Source: an uncultured Bacteroidia bacterium (GTDB lineage Bacteria > Bacteroidota > Bacteroidia > Bacteroidales > Prolixibacteraceae). Taken from it: 64,000 bases of DNA. Positions 1-8,077 of this stretch are shown here, piece after piece. The number at the start of each line of letters is the position of its first letter. The stretch's first letter is position 1. The notes beneath the pieces were generated by a model, which worked only from the letters and a program-made list of their open reading frames with translations, searched no databases and was not told the DNA's origin. The translations under genes and the position numbers were made by a program. Location: assembly GCA_903902325.1 (NCBI GenBank), contig CAIUUO010000050.1:1-64000 (forward strand), written 5' to 3'.

Positions 1-241
1 ACCATATATCTTTAGATATTGACAAAAACTCTTTAAAGTTTGCAGTTAAATGTACAATTAATATTGTAAGAAAAATTGACAGAGGTGTTAACCATCCACT
101 TGAATCCTTGAAATCTTTGAGAAATTTAATTAATATATTCTCTAATTTATCTTCGGTAATTTCAATGAAATCAGTTTTAGTATTGCTGCAAACTTGATTT
201 ATAAACCTGCTATCTTGCTGATTTGTCGTATTAGTGGCCAT
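1..241 (-). CDS. Membrane-anchored hypothetical protein, truncated by window edge
   Basis: This reading frame is not in the ORF track because it runs off the left edge. It starts at the ATG at 241-239 and stays open for 80 codons. A strong ribosome binding site (AAGGAGG) lies about 6 nt upstream, inside the 3' end of the preceding gene, whose stop overlaps this start by 11 bp, so the two are probably translationally coupled. The N-terminal half is polar and the visible C-terminal part has one hydrophobic segment (WLTPLSIFLTILIVHL). I do not recognise the family. The low GC content matches the next three genes and differs from the sequence right of 3.3 kb. Confidence 0.6.
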   Translation of the reverse strand, partial: MATNTTNQQDSRFINQVCSNTKTDFIEITEDKLENILIKFLKDFKDSSGWLTPLSIFLTILIVHLTANFKEFLSISKDIW

Positions 242-599
242 CTAAATCCTCCTTTCCTACATAGAAATTAAACATCAAGGTTTTACCGACATTTGCTAAA
301 TCAAAAACCCTATAGTTTAAAAATAATGGACGATGTCGTAAGGTTCCAAGTTCCACTAAATCAGTATTTCCTCCACCTACAAATCTGTCAAAATTTTTAA
401 AGTCGATCTGTAATGTAAATTTGTCAATACCTGTAAATTTTGTGACCGAATCTGTATTGTCATTATCTGCAATGAAATTTATTATGAAAGTATAATCCCC
501 TTCAATTTCATCTTGAAGTTTAATAGTTATCGGATTATCTTTGATTGCTATAATAATTCCAGAATGAACTAAATCATAATTTCCTATTTTTATCTGCAT
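231..599 (-). CDS. Small hypothetical protein (DUF6864-like?)
   Basis: A 122-residue soluble protein with no signal peptide or membrane segment. The alternating hydrophobic pattern and repeated short beta-like stretches (KIGNYDLVHSG, FTLQIDF, LMFNFYVG) suggest a small all-beta domain. It recalls bacterial DUF6864-type proteins, but that is from memory and weak. Its 3' end holds the ribosome binding site of the next gene, a membrane protein cut by the window edge, so the two probably work as a pair. AT-rich composition and isolation from the carbohydrate locus suggest accessory DNA. Confidence 0.6.
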   Translation of the reverse strand: MQIKIGNYDLVHSGIIIAIKDNPITIKLQDEIEGDYTFIINFIADNDNTDSVTKFTGIDKFTLQIDFKNFDRFVGGGNTDLVELGTLRHRPLFLNYRVFDLANVGKTLMFNFYVGKEDLDGH

Positions 600-699
600 A
601 TTATATGTATTGATATTGAAATATTATCTTGCTTACTGCCGTAATACGTAACATTGGGTGATAGAAATATTTCGGTAAGTTAATTTTACTTTGAATTTG

Positions 700-1524
700 T
701 CAATGACTTTCTTTGATGAAGTTAATTTTAAAAATTTGTGTCTCACATTGAGAGCAGTCACTTGTGTACCAATTAAACTCTCTGTAACCGTGTTTGCGAA
801 TAATGTCTGAAATATAGGTGTGATTTGTGTTTACAGATTTATTTTGATTGTCAAAATGTTCGATAAGAATTTTAACGTTCTTGATGTCAAAATCAGAATT
901 ATTTATAAGTTTTAATTTCCCTGCTTTATTATCAGTGTAGTAATTTCCGTATCCAGGAACTAAAACCTTTAATTCTAACTTATCTTGAAGTTGTTTTAGA
1001 ATTTCATCTTTTTCTCTGTCCCAATAAAAATCCCATTGAGTATCTACAACTTCAAAATCAAGTTCATCTGCAACAAGTTTGAATGAGTTGAATATTTTCC
1101 AACTACCATATTCACTTGTGAGAACAAATCCTTGAAGTAGTTCAATTGGCCGTCCGAAACCATTGTGAGTTTGCCCTTTTGATTCAACTGTAATTATTGA
1201 ATCGTTTTCAGGTTTTACAGTCAATTCCCATTTTTCAGCGGTATAATATTTTTTGCTTTTGAAAAATTCAGCAAATTTTTCAGTCATCAAATCTTTGTTG
1301 ATAGTTTTTGTTTGGTCGTTAATCTGGGTTAGAAATTCATTGACAACATTTTTAACTTTGTCTTCTTTGCTTTTGCAAGAATAAAAAAAGGTCAGTCCTA
1401 CTGACAGTATAATAAGTATAATTTTTTTCTTGGTCTCCAATTTATATATTTTAGTCTGTTGTTGGTTTTCAGCAATCCAGTTTCTCGTTTTATTTTGTTC
1501 TGTAGGTTTAAGTTCGCATGACAT
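700..1524 (-). CDS. Hypothetical lipoprotein
   Basis: Probable outer- or inner-membrane lipoprotein of unknown function. A hydrophobic stretch (IILIILSVGLTFFYS) ends in a lipobox-like FYSC, followed by a charged KSKEDK linker and a mixed alpha/beta domain of about 220 residues. The end given is the first ATG. That start leaves about 50 residues before the lipid-modified Cys, which is too long; a TTG at 1440-1438 would give a normal 20-residue signal (METKKK then the hydrophobic core) and may be the real start. The track starts one codon upstream at a TTG. The extra N-terminal codons lie in what looks like a gene-cassette boundary. AT-rich, no recognisable enzymatic motif. Confidence 0.6.
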   Translation of the reverse strand: MSCELKPTEQNKTRNWIAENQQQTKIYKLETKKKIILIILSVGLTFFYSCKSKEDKVKNVVNEFLTQINDQTKTINKDLMTEKFAEFFKSKKYYTAEKWELTVKPENDSIITVESKGQTHNGFGRPIELLQGFVLTSEYGSWKIFNSFKLVADELDFEVVDTQWDFYWDREKDEILKQLQDKLELKVLVPGYGNYYTDNKAGKLKLINNSDFDIKNVKILIEHFDNQNKSVNTNHTYISDIIRKHGYREFNWYTSDCSQCETQIFKINFIKESH

Positions 1525-1660
1525 CAAAGCATTGCAACTAACGGTTTCGGGCTTTGCGTCCGGGCGGGTTTAGGAGTACAAAACTGTCAGCTACACTGTA
1601 CTTAAATAGAAGAACGAAGCTTCAAGTTTGCATGTCAACCCAATTGACGCAATACACGTG
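1525..1660. other. Cassette-like intergenic spacer
   Basis: A gap between two AT-rich hypotheticals that is much richer in GC than either gene. It contains words such as CTAACGGTTTCGGGCTTTG and GACGCAATACACGTGCTAA, the kind of spacer seen between unrelated small genes in Bacteroidota accessory arrays. It partly resembles the simple sites flanking integron cassettes, but I could not identify a proper GTTRRRY/RYYYAAC pair or a paired R''/L'' structure, so I do not call it attC. Confidence 0.3.
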
Positions 1661-2494
1661 CTAAATAGCGTTTTTTATTTTTTCTTTTTCGACAATGTTT
1701 ATGAATGCATAAAGCAATCTATTTAATTCATTGTAGTGTGAGAGAAGTTTTTCGTAATCATTATCTTCGTATGTCTTCAAAATGCCTGATAGGTTAGAGT
1801 GAATTTCAGTCCACTGATTCCCATGTTTTATAAAGTCTTTTCTCAATTGAGGTGTATTGGTTACAATTTGTTCTGCTATTTTAGGCCAAGTCTCCTTTTT
1901 GTTCTTTGTCTTTCCATACTTTTCCAAGTCAGAGGCTTTCTTCATTAGTCCTTTAAAATGTAGACAGACATTTCTCATTTTATTAGCAAAAGCCGAATGG
2001 TCTATTTTCTTTGATTCAAATCTATTCTTAAACTCTTGTAGTTCTTTGAATTCATCAAGGTTTTGCTTCGCATTGATCTCTTCAAAAAAGCGCTCAATTT
2101 CAATCTGGAGATTATTCTTTTCAAATTCCATATTGAAAACTTTAAGTGAGTTATACTTCCAATTTTCTTGTTCTTGATTTTGTCCGTTGTATTGATTTAA
2201 GGCACTATATGAAGCGGTAGAACCAGAAATGATTAGACTATAAGAAGTATCAATAAATCCCAAGTTAGAAGGATTAACGTCTCCGGCATTTTTTGCGAAG
2301 TAGTCAAGACCTTGAGTCAAATCAATATAAATATCCTTTGGGAGCTCTTGTTGATTAGGGAAGTTTTTAATTATCAGTTCACTTTGTTCAACTTTCTCAA
2401 GCATATTTTTCAAAATGGGAAGCTTCTCTGACTGCATTTCTATGTTGTCAATCAGAGTGACCAATTTCTCTTTATTTTTCTTGAAGTCGTTCAT
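1661..2494 (-). CDS. Hypothetical cytoplasmic helical protein
   Basis: A 277-residue protein without signal peptide or membrane segment. It is rich in Lys, Glu, Asn and Leu, with long stretches of predicted helix (residues about 1-55 and 115-200), consistent with coiled-coil or helical-bundle structure. No catalytic motif is recognised. It begins 42 bp after the stop of the upstream membrane protein gene (2536-3102) and shares its AT-rich composition, so a two-gene accessory unit is plausible. Function unknown. Confidence 0.6.
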   Translation of the reverse strand: MNDFKKNKEKLVTLIDNIEMQSEKLPILKNMLEKVEQSELIIKNFPNQQELPKDIYIDLTQGLDYFAKNAGDVNPSNLGFIDTSYSLIISGSTASYSALNQYNGQNQEQENWKYNSLKVFNMEFEKNNLQIEIERFFEEINAKQNLDEFKELQEFKNRFESKKIDHSAFANKMRNVCLHFKGLMKKASDLEKYGKTKNKKETWPKIAEQIVTNTPQLRKDFIKHGNQWTEIHSNLSGILKTYEDNDYEKLLSHYNELNRLLYAFINIVEKEKIKNAI

Positions 2495-2535
2495 TTTTAA
2501 TTGTACTATACCATGTGTTGTCGGTTCGTGCTTTT

Positions 2536-3102
2536 TTATATCATAGGTAACGTCAAACTTATTTCATTTAAATCTTTAAATTCTAAAAAATCATTATTGC
2601 ATAAATCCTTGCGAATTAATGAATACAATTTGGAGAAATTAACATCTGCACCCTTAGCAACAGACTCAACCAATTCAACTAATTCTTGAGATGCATAAAG
2701 AGGCAATCTGTTTTTCTCTAAACAAAATATTCTGTCTGCTTCCAAATATTTTTGAACATCAGGATTGGATAAATCAGGATTTTTTAAATCAATTTTATTT
2801 TGGTCAATCTTCATTGAATAGGTCAGTTTTAACAAAAACGATTCTGAGAATTTATGATAAAATTCCTGCTTAATTTTTCTAATCTCAACATCTCTCTGCT
2901 GTTTGGAATTTTCATTAGTTAAATGTTGATTCACAAATACAGAACCTACGATTGAAATTATTGCTGTAAAGGATGCGATTAATGAAATCTTTAATGTTTC
3001 TCTTACCGTCTTATTGTCCAAATTGACTATCAGATAATAAGCAATATATGAGCAAATCAATATTGCTACAATTAATAGTGTCCAGAATATTTTCTTTCTC
3101 AT
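2536..3102 (-). CDS. Hypothetical membrane protein, two N-terminal TM segments
   Basis: A 188-residue protein. Two hydrophobic segments lie at about residues 5-28 (FWTLLIVAILICSYIAYYLIV) and 38-58 (SLIASFTAIISIVGSVFV), followed by a charged region that is probably a cytoplasmic helical domain (NSKQQRDVEIRKIKQEFYHKF). This two-TM plus helical-tail plan is common among small accessory or defence-associated proteins, but no family is recognised. It is the first gene of the AT-rich minus-strand group. The next gene lies 42 bp downstream. Confidence 0.6.
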   Translation of the reverse strand: MRKKIFWTLLIVAILICSYIAYYLIVNLDNKTVRETLKISLIASFTAIISIVGSVFVNQHLTNENSKQQRDVEIRKIKQEFYHKFSESFLLKLTYSMKIDQNKIDLKNPDLSNPDVQKYLEADRIFCLEKNRLPLYASQELVELVESVAKGADVNFSKLYSLIRKDLCNNDFLEFKDLNEISLTLPMI

Positions 3103-3400
3103 TTTAGTAAGATTATGCTTGTTCGTTTTTATAGCATGACCTACAACTTGTTTAATATGTAAAATAAACCCGTACCAATAAGGCTAGCAGTATCTGGGTA
3201 ATCGCTTTTCCGGTTTAGGTCTACTCGTAAAAGTAAAAATTAATCTATTCAAAATCAATATCCTGTCAAATAATTTTGTAGAAACTGTCAACAACTGGTA
3301 TTGATCCTTTCAAAATCTAACGTGATAATAATATTTGGGCAATAGAATGGATGATAATCTATGGTTTTCGGCCGATTGGAGCGGGTAGTTAAATCTATCA
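3103..3400. other. Gene-free region at a composition boundary
   Basis: About 300 bp with no supported gene, RNA or clear repeat. The sequence is AT-rich up to roughly 3.35 kb and then turns abruptly GC-rich at the 3' end of the YciI-like gene, so this gap probably marks one edge of an inserted or cassette-like accessory segment. I saw no transposase, integrase or clear terminal repeat here. Confidence 0.4.
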
Positions 3401-3856
3401 CTACCTCTCCTTCCACACCTTATCCTCCGCTTCCAGGTAGGCGGGCAGGGCGGCGGAACCGTACCAGTTGTAGAGTTCGGGTTCCAGGATTTTGGAATGG
3501 ATGGCGGGGTCGGTCTCCAGCAGTTGGTTGGCTTCTTCGAAAGTGGTTACGTTGAGGATGAAGATTCCCCGGTAGGTTTTGTCGTTCTTGCCCAGGGGGC
3601 CGGCAACGACCAGTTTACCCTCGGTCACCAGCCTGCCGATGTTCTGCATGTGGCCGGCGAAGCAACTGTCGCGGAAGGCCTTGTCGGTGGTGGTGTTGGG
3701 ACCGGTCTTGAGGATCACCAGGACGTACATCTTCATGCCATTGTCAGCTGCGCCGTATTTCTTTGCAAGGGCTGCGTCGTAATGTGGGTTTTTGGTTTGT
3801 GCCGTCAGCGTGGCAGCGGATAAAACAAGGAGCAGGGTGGCGAAGAGGGTTTTCAT
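3401..3856 (-). CDS. Secreted YciI-like (YCII domain) protein
   Basis: A 151-residue protein with a signal peptide (residues 1-19, cut before QTK) and one YCII/dimeric alpha-beta barrel domain at about 40-138. Visible family features are the strand MYVLVILKTGP, the helix with H69 (FAGHMQNIGRL), the turn LVVAGPLGKNDKTYRG and the conserved DPAI segment at 116-119. YciI-like domains usually form dimers with a small pocket lined by His and Asp. The physiological reaction is unknown for most members. A secreted version is typical of Bacteroidota. It stands alone, downstream of a repeat-filled gap, with no evident operon partner. Confidence 0.85.
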   Translation of the reverse strand: MKTLFATLLLVLSAATLTAQTKNPHYDAALAKKYGAADNGMKMYVLVILKTGPNTTTDKAFRDSCFAGHMQNIGRLVTEGKLVVAGPLGKNDKTYRGIFILNVTTFEEANQLLETDPAIHSKILEPELYNWYGSAALPAYLEAEDKVWKER

Positions 3857-3940
3857 GGCATCTGAATAGTTATTTCCTATATACTAAAAAGAGGCGATTT
3901 TGTTTCCATTTTGTGCCAGGTTTAACCACGAAGGACACAA

Positions 3941-4020
3941 ATGAGAAATGAAAAATGAAAAATGAAAAATGAAAAATGAGAAATGAAAAGTGAAAAGTGA
4001 AAAATGAAAAATGAAAAGTG
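3941..4020. repeat. Heptanucleotide tandem array (ATGAAAA/GTGAAAA)
   Basis: About eleven head-to-tail 7-bp units, mostly ATGAAAA with GTGAAAA and ATGAGAA variants. The period is exactly 7 nt throughout. The same word family recurs at 26431-26460 and 32741-32781. Confidence 0.85.
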
Positions 4021-4085
4021 GCGGGTGAGGTTGAAAAGTTGGATTACGAACCCTTCGAGACCTTTGTTTTTTCCTTTGTGTCCTT

Positions 4086-4101
4086 TCCCGAAAATTCGGG
4101 A
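4086..4101. repeat. Short palindrome TCCCGAAAATTCGGGA
   Basis: Perfect 7-bp arms around an AA centre, inserted in a CTTTGTGTCC-type repeat. A sister copy at 13031-13046 has the arm pair A-T replaced by C-G, which keeps the pairing. Confidence 0.6.
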
Positions 4102-4191
4102 CGCGGAGTGGTAAAAATCAGATACTTATTCCGTCACCTTCTTTCCTCCGTCTCCAGTCTCCAAGTCCATTCCGTCTTTCCGTCCCATCCG

Positions 4192-7100
4192 TCATTGCCG
4201 TACATCATATCTTGCCTTTCCTGTCCCCACCAGATTATTCACAGATACCCCATTAACGGTCACCACCACCGGCCCGGTGTGTTTCAGGTTGCTGAATTTG
4301 AGTTTGACGGGTTCCTTCGCGCTGAAATAGACTTCGGGGTCCCAGAAGATGGTGCCACGGCTCTGGAGCATAGGATCGACATCGGTTTCCGGCTTGACCG
4401 GGATGTAGAATTCCATGTTCGGACGGTAGACCTGCAGCGGTTTGACCATGTTGCCGCTTCGCACCTGCGAGTTCCATTTGGCGGGAGCTCCCGGCGCGTC
4501 TTTCGTACCGTCGCCGCGGGTGTTGATGAAGATCACCCCTCCCTGCGAGCCGTCGCCATACTGGGTGTAGCCGCGCTGTCCGTTCAGGATGGTAATCGAG
4601 GTGACTTCACTGATGGGAATATCCTCCACATAGCCCCATCCGTTCTGGTAGATGGGCATGCCATCCAGCACGAAGAGGGCAGGTACCGGTCCGGCAAGGA
4701 ACGATCTGGGAGAACGCAGGTAGATGTTGCCATGGGGGGTCCATTTATACGGTGTAACCAGCTTTCTGATGGCTGTCTCCAGGTTGGTCGAGGATTGCAG
4801 GAATTCAGGGTCAAGGCTCTTGACGTGCGTGAACTGGTACTTCTCTTCGTATTTGTCCTGGTACACTTTTGGCGTGGTGTGTCCCACTACCGTGACCTCC
4901 CTGATGTCGATGTTCTTCTCGCCGAGGGTATAGTACTGGTAGGGAAGGGCGACGCTGTATTCATCCGCCGGAATGGCCGGCAATGGAGTGAAGAATTTTT
5001 CACTTTTGAAGTAATCAGTGTTGTACGGGACCGACATCATCGCCTCGAGGCTCTTGTTTTTGTCGCGGGTATCCGGCATCAGGGTCACCATCCGGGCGAT
5101 GTTGGAAAGGGAATCCAGCGGCCAGGCAATCTGGCCTGTGTCGTCCGAAGTGAGCTGCCTGATGGACGGCCCTTCCAGCGTGACGAGGTTGAAGCTCCTG
5201 CCGGACTTTTGGTTTTTGGCAATGTTCAGCAGTTTGATGTTCAGCAGGTCCCAGTTGACGGGCTCTTTTACCTCCTGTTTCATCTCCCTGAAATCCCATT
5301 TGAATTTCGTCCAGCCATAGACCATCAGCAGCAGGTCGCGGTCGTCGTCCGACAGGTTTTCGAAGCCTTGCGACAGTACCCTGCCGGGAAGGCTGGCCAT
5401 CAGGTTCGGATGGTAGTTGAAGGTGTATTCGATGCCGGGAGTAAACATGCCGGCATCGAGGCCTTTCACAGAGTCTGTCACGGCTACCGAGAAGAAGCCT
5501 TCGGCGGGTTTTCCCGTTCCGTCAGTGACGGTGATGGTCAGCTCGGTCTCCTTCGCTTTCGGATCGGGTTTGCCTGTGTTTTGAATCCGGAACCTGAGGC
5601 GCTTGTCGCTGTTGATGGGGAACAGGCGTTCGGCAAGGGGTTTGAGATCCTTGTCGAAAAGCGTGATCTCGGCGACTCCCGACGGCAGCTGACCTGCATC
5701 CACCAGGAACTTCTGCTTCTTGTTCATGATAATCTCCCTCGAGAAGAGCTGTGTCAGGTTCATCGTTCCCGTAACGGTGACCATCTGGCCGTTGTAGCTG
5801 TCTGCCTGGATCTCAACGGCGAAGGTATTGTCGTCGGCCGGGATGACGCTCATGGCCAGACCAGAGGAGGCGGGGAGTGGCAATGTCCATATCTTCTGGG
5901 CGCCGCCGCCCTTCGTCAGTTCGACGTAGAGTCCGTGGCGGGCGAGGCAGGTGAAGGAGCCCGGACCCCAGTCGCCGGAGCGGATGGTGTCCAGCACGTC
6001 GCCGGAGCCGTCCCTGAGCACTCCCTCGATGTGGACGGGTTCGCCCCTGTCGTCGGTGGCATTGAAGCCTATTTTCTGGCGGAGGCCTTCCACGAAGGTG
6101 CCGCCTTCCGGCAGGAACCTCAGGTCGAGCCTGACATTCTCGAAGGGAACGGTCACTTTTTTTGATGAGGATTCCTTGCCCGATGCCTGTTTGACGGAAA
6201 CATTCAGCGTTGGCTGCGCATTGAGCGTTTCGGGCAGCGTCATCCGGATGATGCATTCCCCTTTGGGATCCGTTTGTGATTCTTCGGATCTGAGCTCACC
6301 CTTGTCCGTCGAGAAGCTGCCTTTGAACTTTCGCTGGGCTATGGGATTCCCGGTAGGATCGGTTATTTTGATGGTCGCCTCGACCAGGTCGCCAGGTTTG
6401 TATTTCTCCTTGTCGAAAGTGACGGCAATCTTTTCGGGATGGTTGTCGGGTTCCTTAACATACAGGTCAAGCTGGAAAGCTTCGGCAGGATCATCGTTCT
6501 GCATCGTACCCGTGAAGGCCGTGAACCGGTATTTGCCCGTTTCCGCCTTTTCGGGGATGGGCATCCAGCCGGTGGCGGTGGCGTTGTCGATGCGGAAGCG
6601 GGCGCTGTCGGTCATCGCCTTTTTCTCGTTAAAAAGCAGGGCGTAGAGCGAAACGCTGCCCGATTCGAAGTTGCCCGTAAACCTGTTCCTTACGTAAGCC
6701 TGGAAGAATATGGTATCGCCTGGCCTGTAGATATTCCTGTCGAGCTGGACGAACAGCTGGTCGCTGCTGACCGTTTTTTGCCGGAAGGCGAGGTATTTTT
6801 CGACGGGCGTCTCCGCGTACACGGAATCGGCTTTAAGATTGGTGGTGGCATAAGGCTGGAAATCGTCGGGCATCATGTCGGCGACCCTTTCGGTTGCCAT
6901 CACCCCGCCCCAGGTCACGGAATAGGGATCCGCCACATGGCCGTTCCTGAATACCTTTATTTTTTTGGAGAAATTGAGGGTGCTTTCACACTCCTTGGGC
7001 TCGAATCCGATCAGCTCCGTAGAGAGATCCGGACGGTTGTCGTAATAGTTGATGTACAAGGGTTTCAGGGAGAAGATGGTCATGAAATCGGCATCTTTCA

Positions 7101-7917
7101 CCACTTTCAGACTGGTTTCGGGAAGTGGCTGGATCTTCTCAATATTCTTCTCTTTGGCATCCAAATCCATGACCGTTTCATAGTCTGAAATCCTGAAATT
7201 CTCACGCTTCAGCGAATCCAGGAAGAGGGATCTCAGGAAGTGCATTTTGGAACCGTAGTAAGTGCGGAGCCGTTTCTGGACCCATTTTTTGATCTCCTTC
7301 GCGTTTCCCGGCAGGCCCTGGAAGAAGGTATTGCCCGAAAACCGCAGGAATCCGAACTTGGGATCGTAGGTGAAGTCGGTGAGGTCGTAGGTGATTTTGT
7401 ATCCCAGCGACCAGTTTTCGATCTGGATTGGCTTGAGGGAACGACCCTTGATGATGTCGGTCTCGGCCTCCTTGCGGAGATAGAGATCGTTGGTATTCAG
7501 GATCCTGCAATTCTCGGAATTGACGGATTCACCGAGGAAGAGCTTGATGAATTTCGCGTAATTTTTGATCCGGTTCTTGTCTTTTGCCATGACATTGACC
7601 TCGTCGATCTTAACGAAGTCGAGCGACATCCTGATGTTGATGGTGCGGGGCTTGCCGTCGGCGTAGAGGGTCGATTTCTTCGACTGGTAGCCTATGCAGG
7701 AGGCGATGAGCTCGTACTCTCCGTTTTGCGGAATAGTGAGGGTATAGGCGCCATCCTTGTTGGACATGTTGCCTATGGTGGTCTTCGAGAGGTAGACGGA
7801 GGCGAAGGGCACTGGCACGTTGAGGGAGTCGGTGACAATCCCTGTAACGAGGGTCTGGGCATGCAGGGTGCCGAGGCAGAAGAGGAAAAGTATTAGGGTT
7901 ATTGTTTTGATTCTCAT
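4192..7917 (-). CDS. Carboxypeptidase-regulatory/MG2/TonB-plug protein
   Basis: A large secreted or surface protein of 1241 residues. Domains in order: signal peptide (1-20); carboxypeptidase-D-like regulatory domain (about 22-105, GIVTDSLNVPVPFASVYLS); an uncharacterised region; a macroglobulin MG2-like domain from about 385 (QLDRNIYRPGDTIFFQAYV) with more Ig-like repeats to about 700; then a TonB-receptor plug-like domain at about 1020-1130 (ALFVLDGMPI, GDGSQGGVIFINT). There is no C-terminal beta-barrel, so it is not a transporter despite the plug. In Bacteroidota such proteins are usually annotated as TonB-dependent receptor plug or carboxypeptidase-like proteins; a surface-binding or protease-inhibitor-like role is possible but unproven. 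It is GC-rich and stands alone between repeat-filled gaps. Confidence 0.85.
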   Translation of the reverse strand: MRIKTITLILFLFCLGTLHAQTLVTGIVTDSLNVPVPFASVYLSKTTIGNMSNKDGAYTLTIPQNGEYELIASCIGYQSKKSTLYADGKPRTINIRMSLDFVKIDEVNVMAKDKNRIKNYAKFIKLFLGESVNSENCRILNTNDLYLRKEAETDIIKGRSLKPIQIENWSLGYKITYDLTDFTYDPKFGFLRFSGNTFFQGLPGNAKEIKKWVQKRLRTYYGSKMHFLRSLFLDSLKRENFRISDYETVMDLDAKEKNIEKIQPLPETSLKVVKDADFMTIFSLKPLYINYYDNRPDLSTELIGFEPKECESTLNFSKKIKVFRNGHVADPYSVTWGGVMATERVADMMPDDFQPYATTNLKADSVYAETPVEKYLAFRQKTVSSDQLFVQLDRNIYRPGDTIFFQAYVRNRFTGNFESGSVSLYALLFNEKKAMTDSARFRIDNATATGWMPIPEKAETGKYRFTAFTGTMQNDDPAEAFQLDLYVKEPDNHPEKIAVTFDKEKYKPGDLVEATIKITDPTGNPIAQRKFKGSFSTDKGELRSEESQTDPKGECIIRMTLPETLNAQPTLNVSVKQASGKESSSKKVTVPFENVRLDLRFLPEGGTFVEGLRQKIGFNATDDRGEPVHIEGVLRDGSGDVLDTIRSGDWGPGSFTCLARHGLYVELTKGGGAQKIWTLPLPASSGLAMSVIPADDNTFAVEIQADSYNGQMVTVTGTMNLTQLFSREIIMNKKQKFLVDAGQLPSGVAEITLFDKDLKPLAERLFPINSDKRLRFRIQNTGKPDPKAKETELTITVTDGTGKPAEGFFSVAVTDSVKGLDAGMFTPGIEYTFNYHPNLMASLPGRVLSQGFENLSDDDRDLLLMVYGWTKFKWDFREMKQEVKEPVNWDLLNIKLLNIAKNQKSGRSFNLVTLEGPSIRQLTSDDTGQIAWPLDSLSNIARMVTLMPDTRDKNKSLEAMMSVPYNTDYFKSEKFFTPLPAIPADEYSVALPYQYYTLGEKNIDIREVTVVGHTTPKVYQDKYEEKYQFTHVKSLDPEFLQSSTNLETAIRKLVTPYKWTPHGNIYLRSPRSFLAGPVPALFVLDGMPIYQNGWGYVEDIPISEVTSITILNGQRGYTQYGDGSQGGVIFINTRGDGTKDAPGAPAKWNSQVRSGNMVKPLQVYRPNMEFYIPVKPETDVDPMLQSRGTIFWDPEVYFSAKEPVKLKFSNLKHTGPVVVTVNGVSVNNLVGTGKARYDVRQ

Positions 7918-7929
7918 TGTTTTTTATTT

Positions 7930-8075
7930 ACCATAAAGGTCACAAAGGAAAACACAAAGGACACAAAGGGCTCAACATTCATTATTCTTGCTAAATGCAT
8001 CATTGTCAAGAGTTAATTTTACTTTGTGTCCTTCGTGCATCCTTCGGGTCCTTTGTGGTTAAATTTTCGTGGTTA
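7930..8075. repeat. Inverted pair of CACAAAGG-type repeats
   Basis: A run of ACAAAGG words (7930-7972) and, about 50 nt later, its approximate reverse complement (CTTTGTGTCCTTCG, CCTTTGTGGTTAAA, 8021-8075) fill the gap between the aldolase gene and the MG2/plug gene. Transcribed, they could fold into a long imperfect hairpin. Confidence 0.6.
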
Positions 8076-8077
8076 AA

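Larger units (their letters stand above)
3857..4191. other. Repeat-filled intergenic region
   Basis: This gap holds several repeat types in a row: a CACGAAGGACACAAA word, the heptanucleotide array at 3941-4020, a CCTTTGTGTCC word, the palindrome TCCCGAAAATTCGGGA at 4086-4101 and a GTCTCCA-type repeat near 4148. The plus-strand ORF of 715 aa that starts here is an antisense shadow of the 1241-aa gene. No gene is supported. Confidence 0.6.

Noticed and set aside
1525-1660. Integron attC site
   Set aside because: No convincing GTTRRRY/RYYYAAC pair or integrase in the window; only a GC-rich spacer resemblance.
3941-4020. Possible CRISPR array
   Set aside because: Units are 7 bp head-to-tail with no spacers and no cas genes; it is a heptamer tandem repeat.
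4018-6165. 715-aa plus-strand ORF
   Set aside because: Antisense shadow of the 1241-aa MG2/plug gene; low-complexity, no family motif, and the opposite strand has clear domains and signal peptide.
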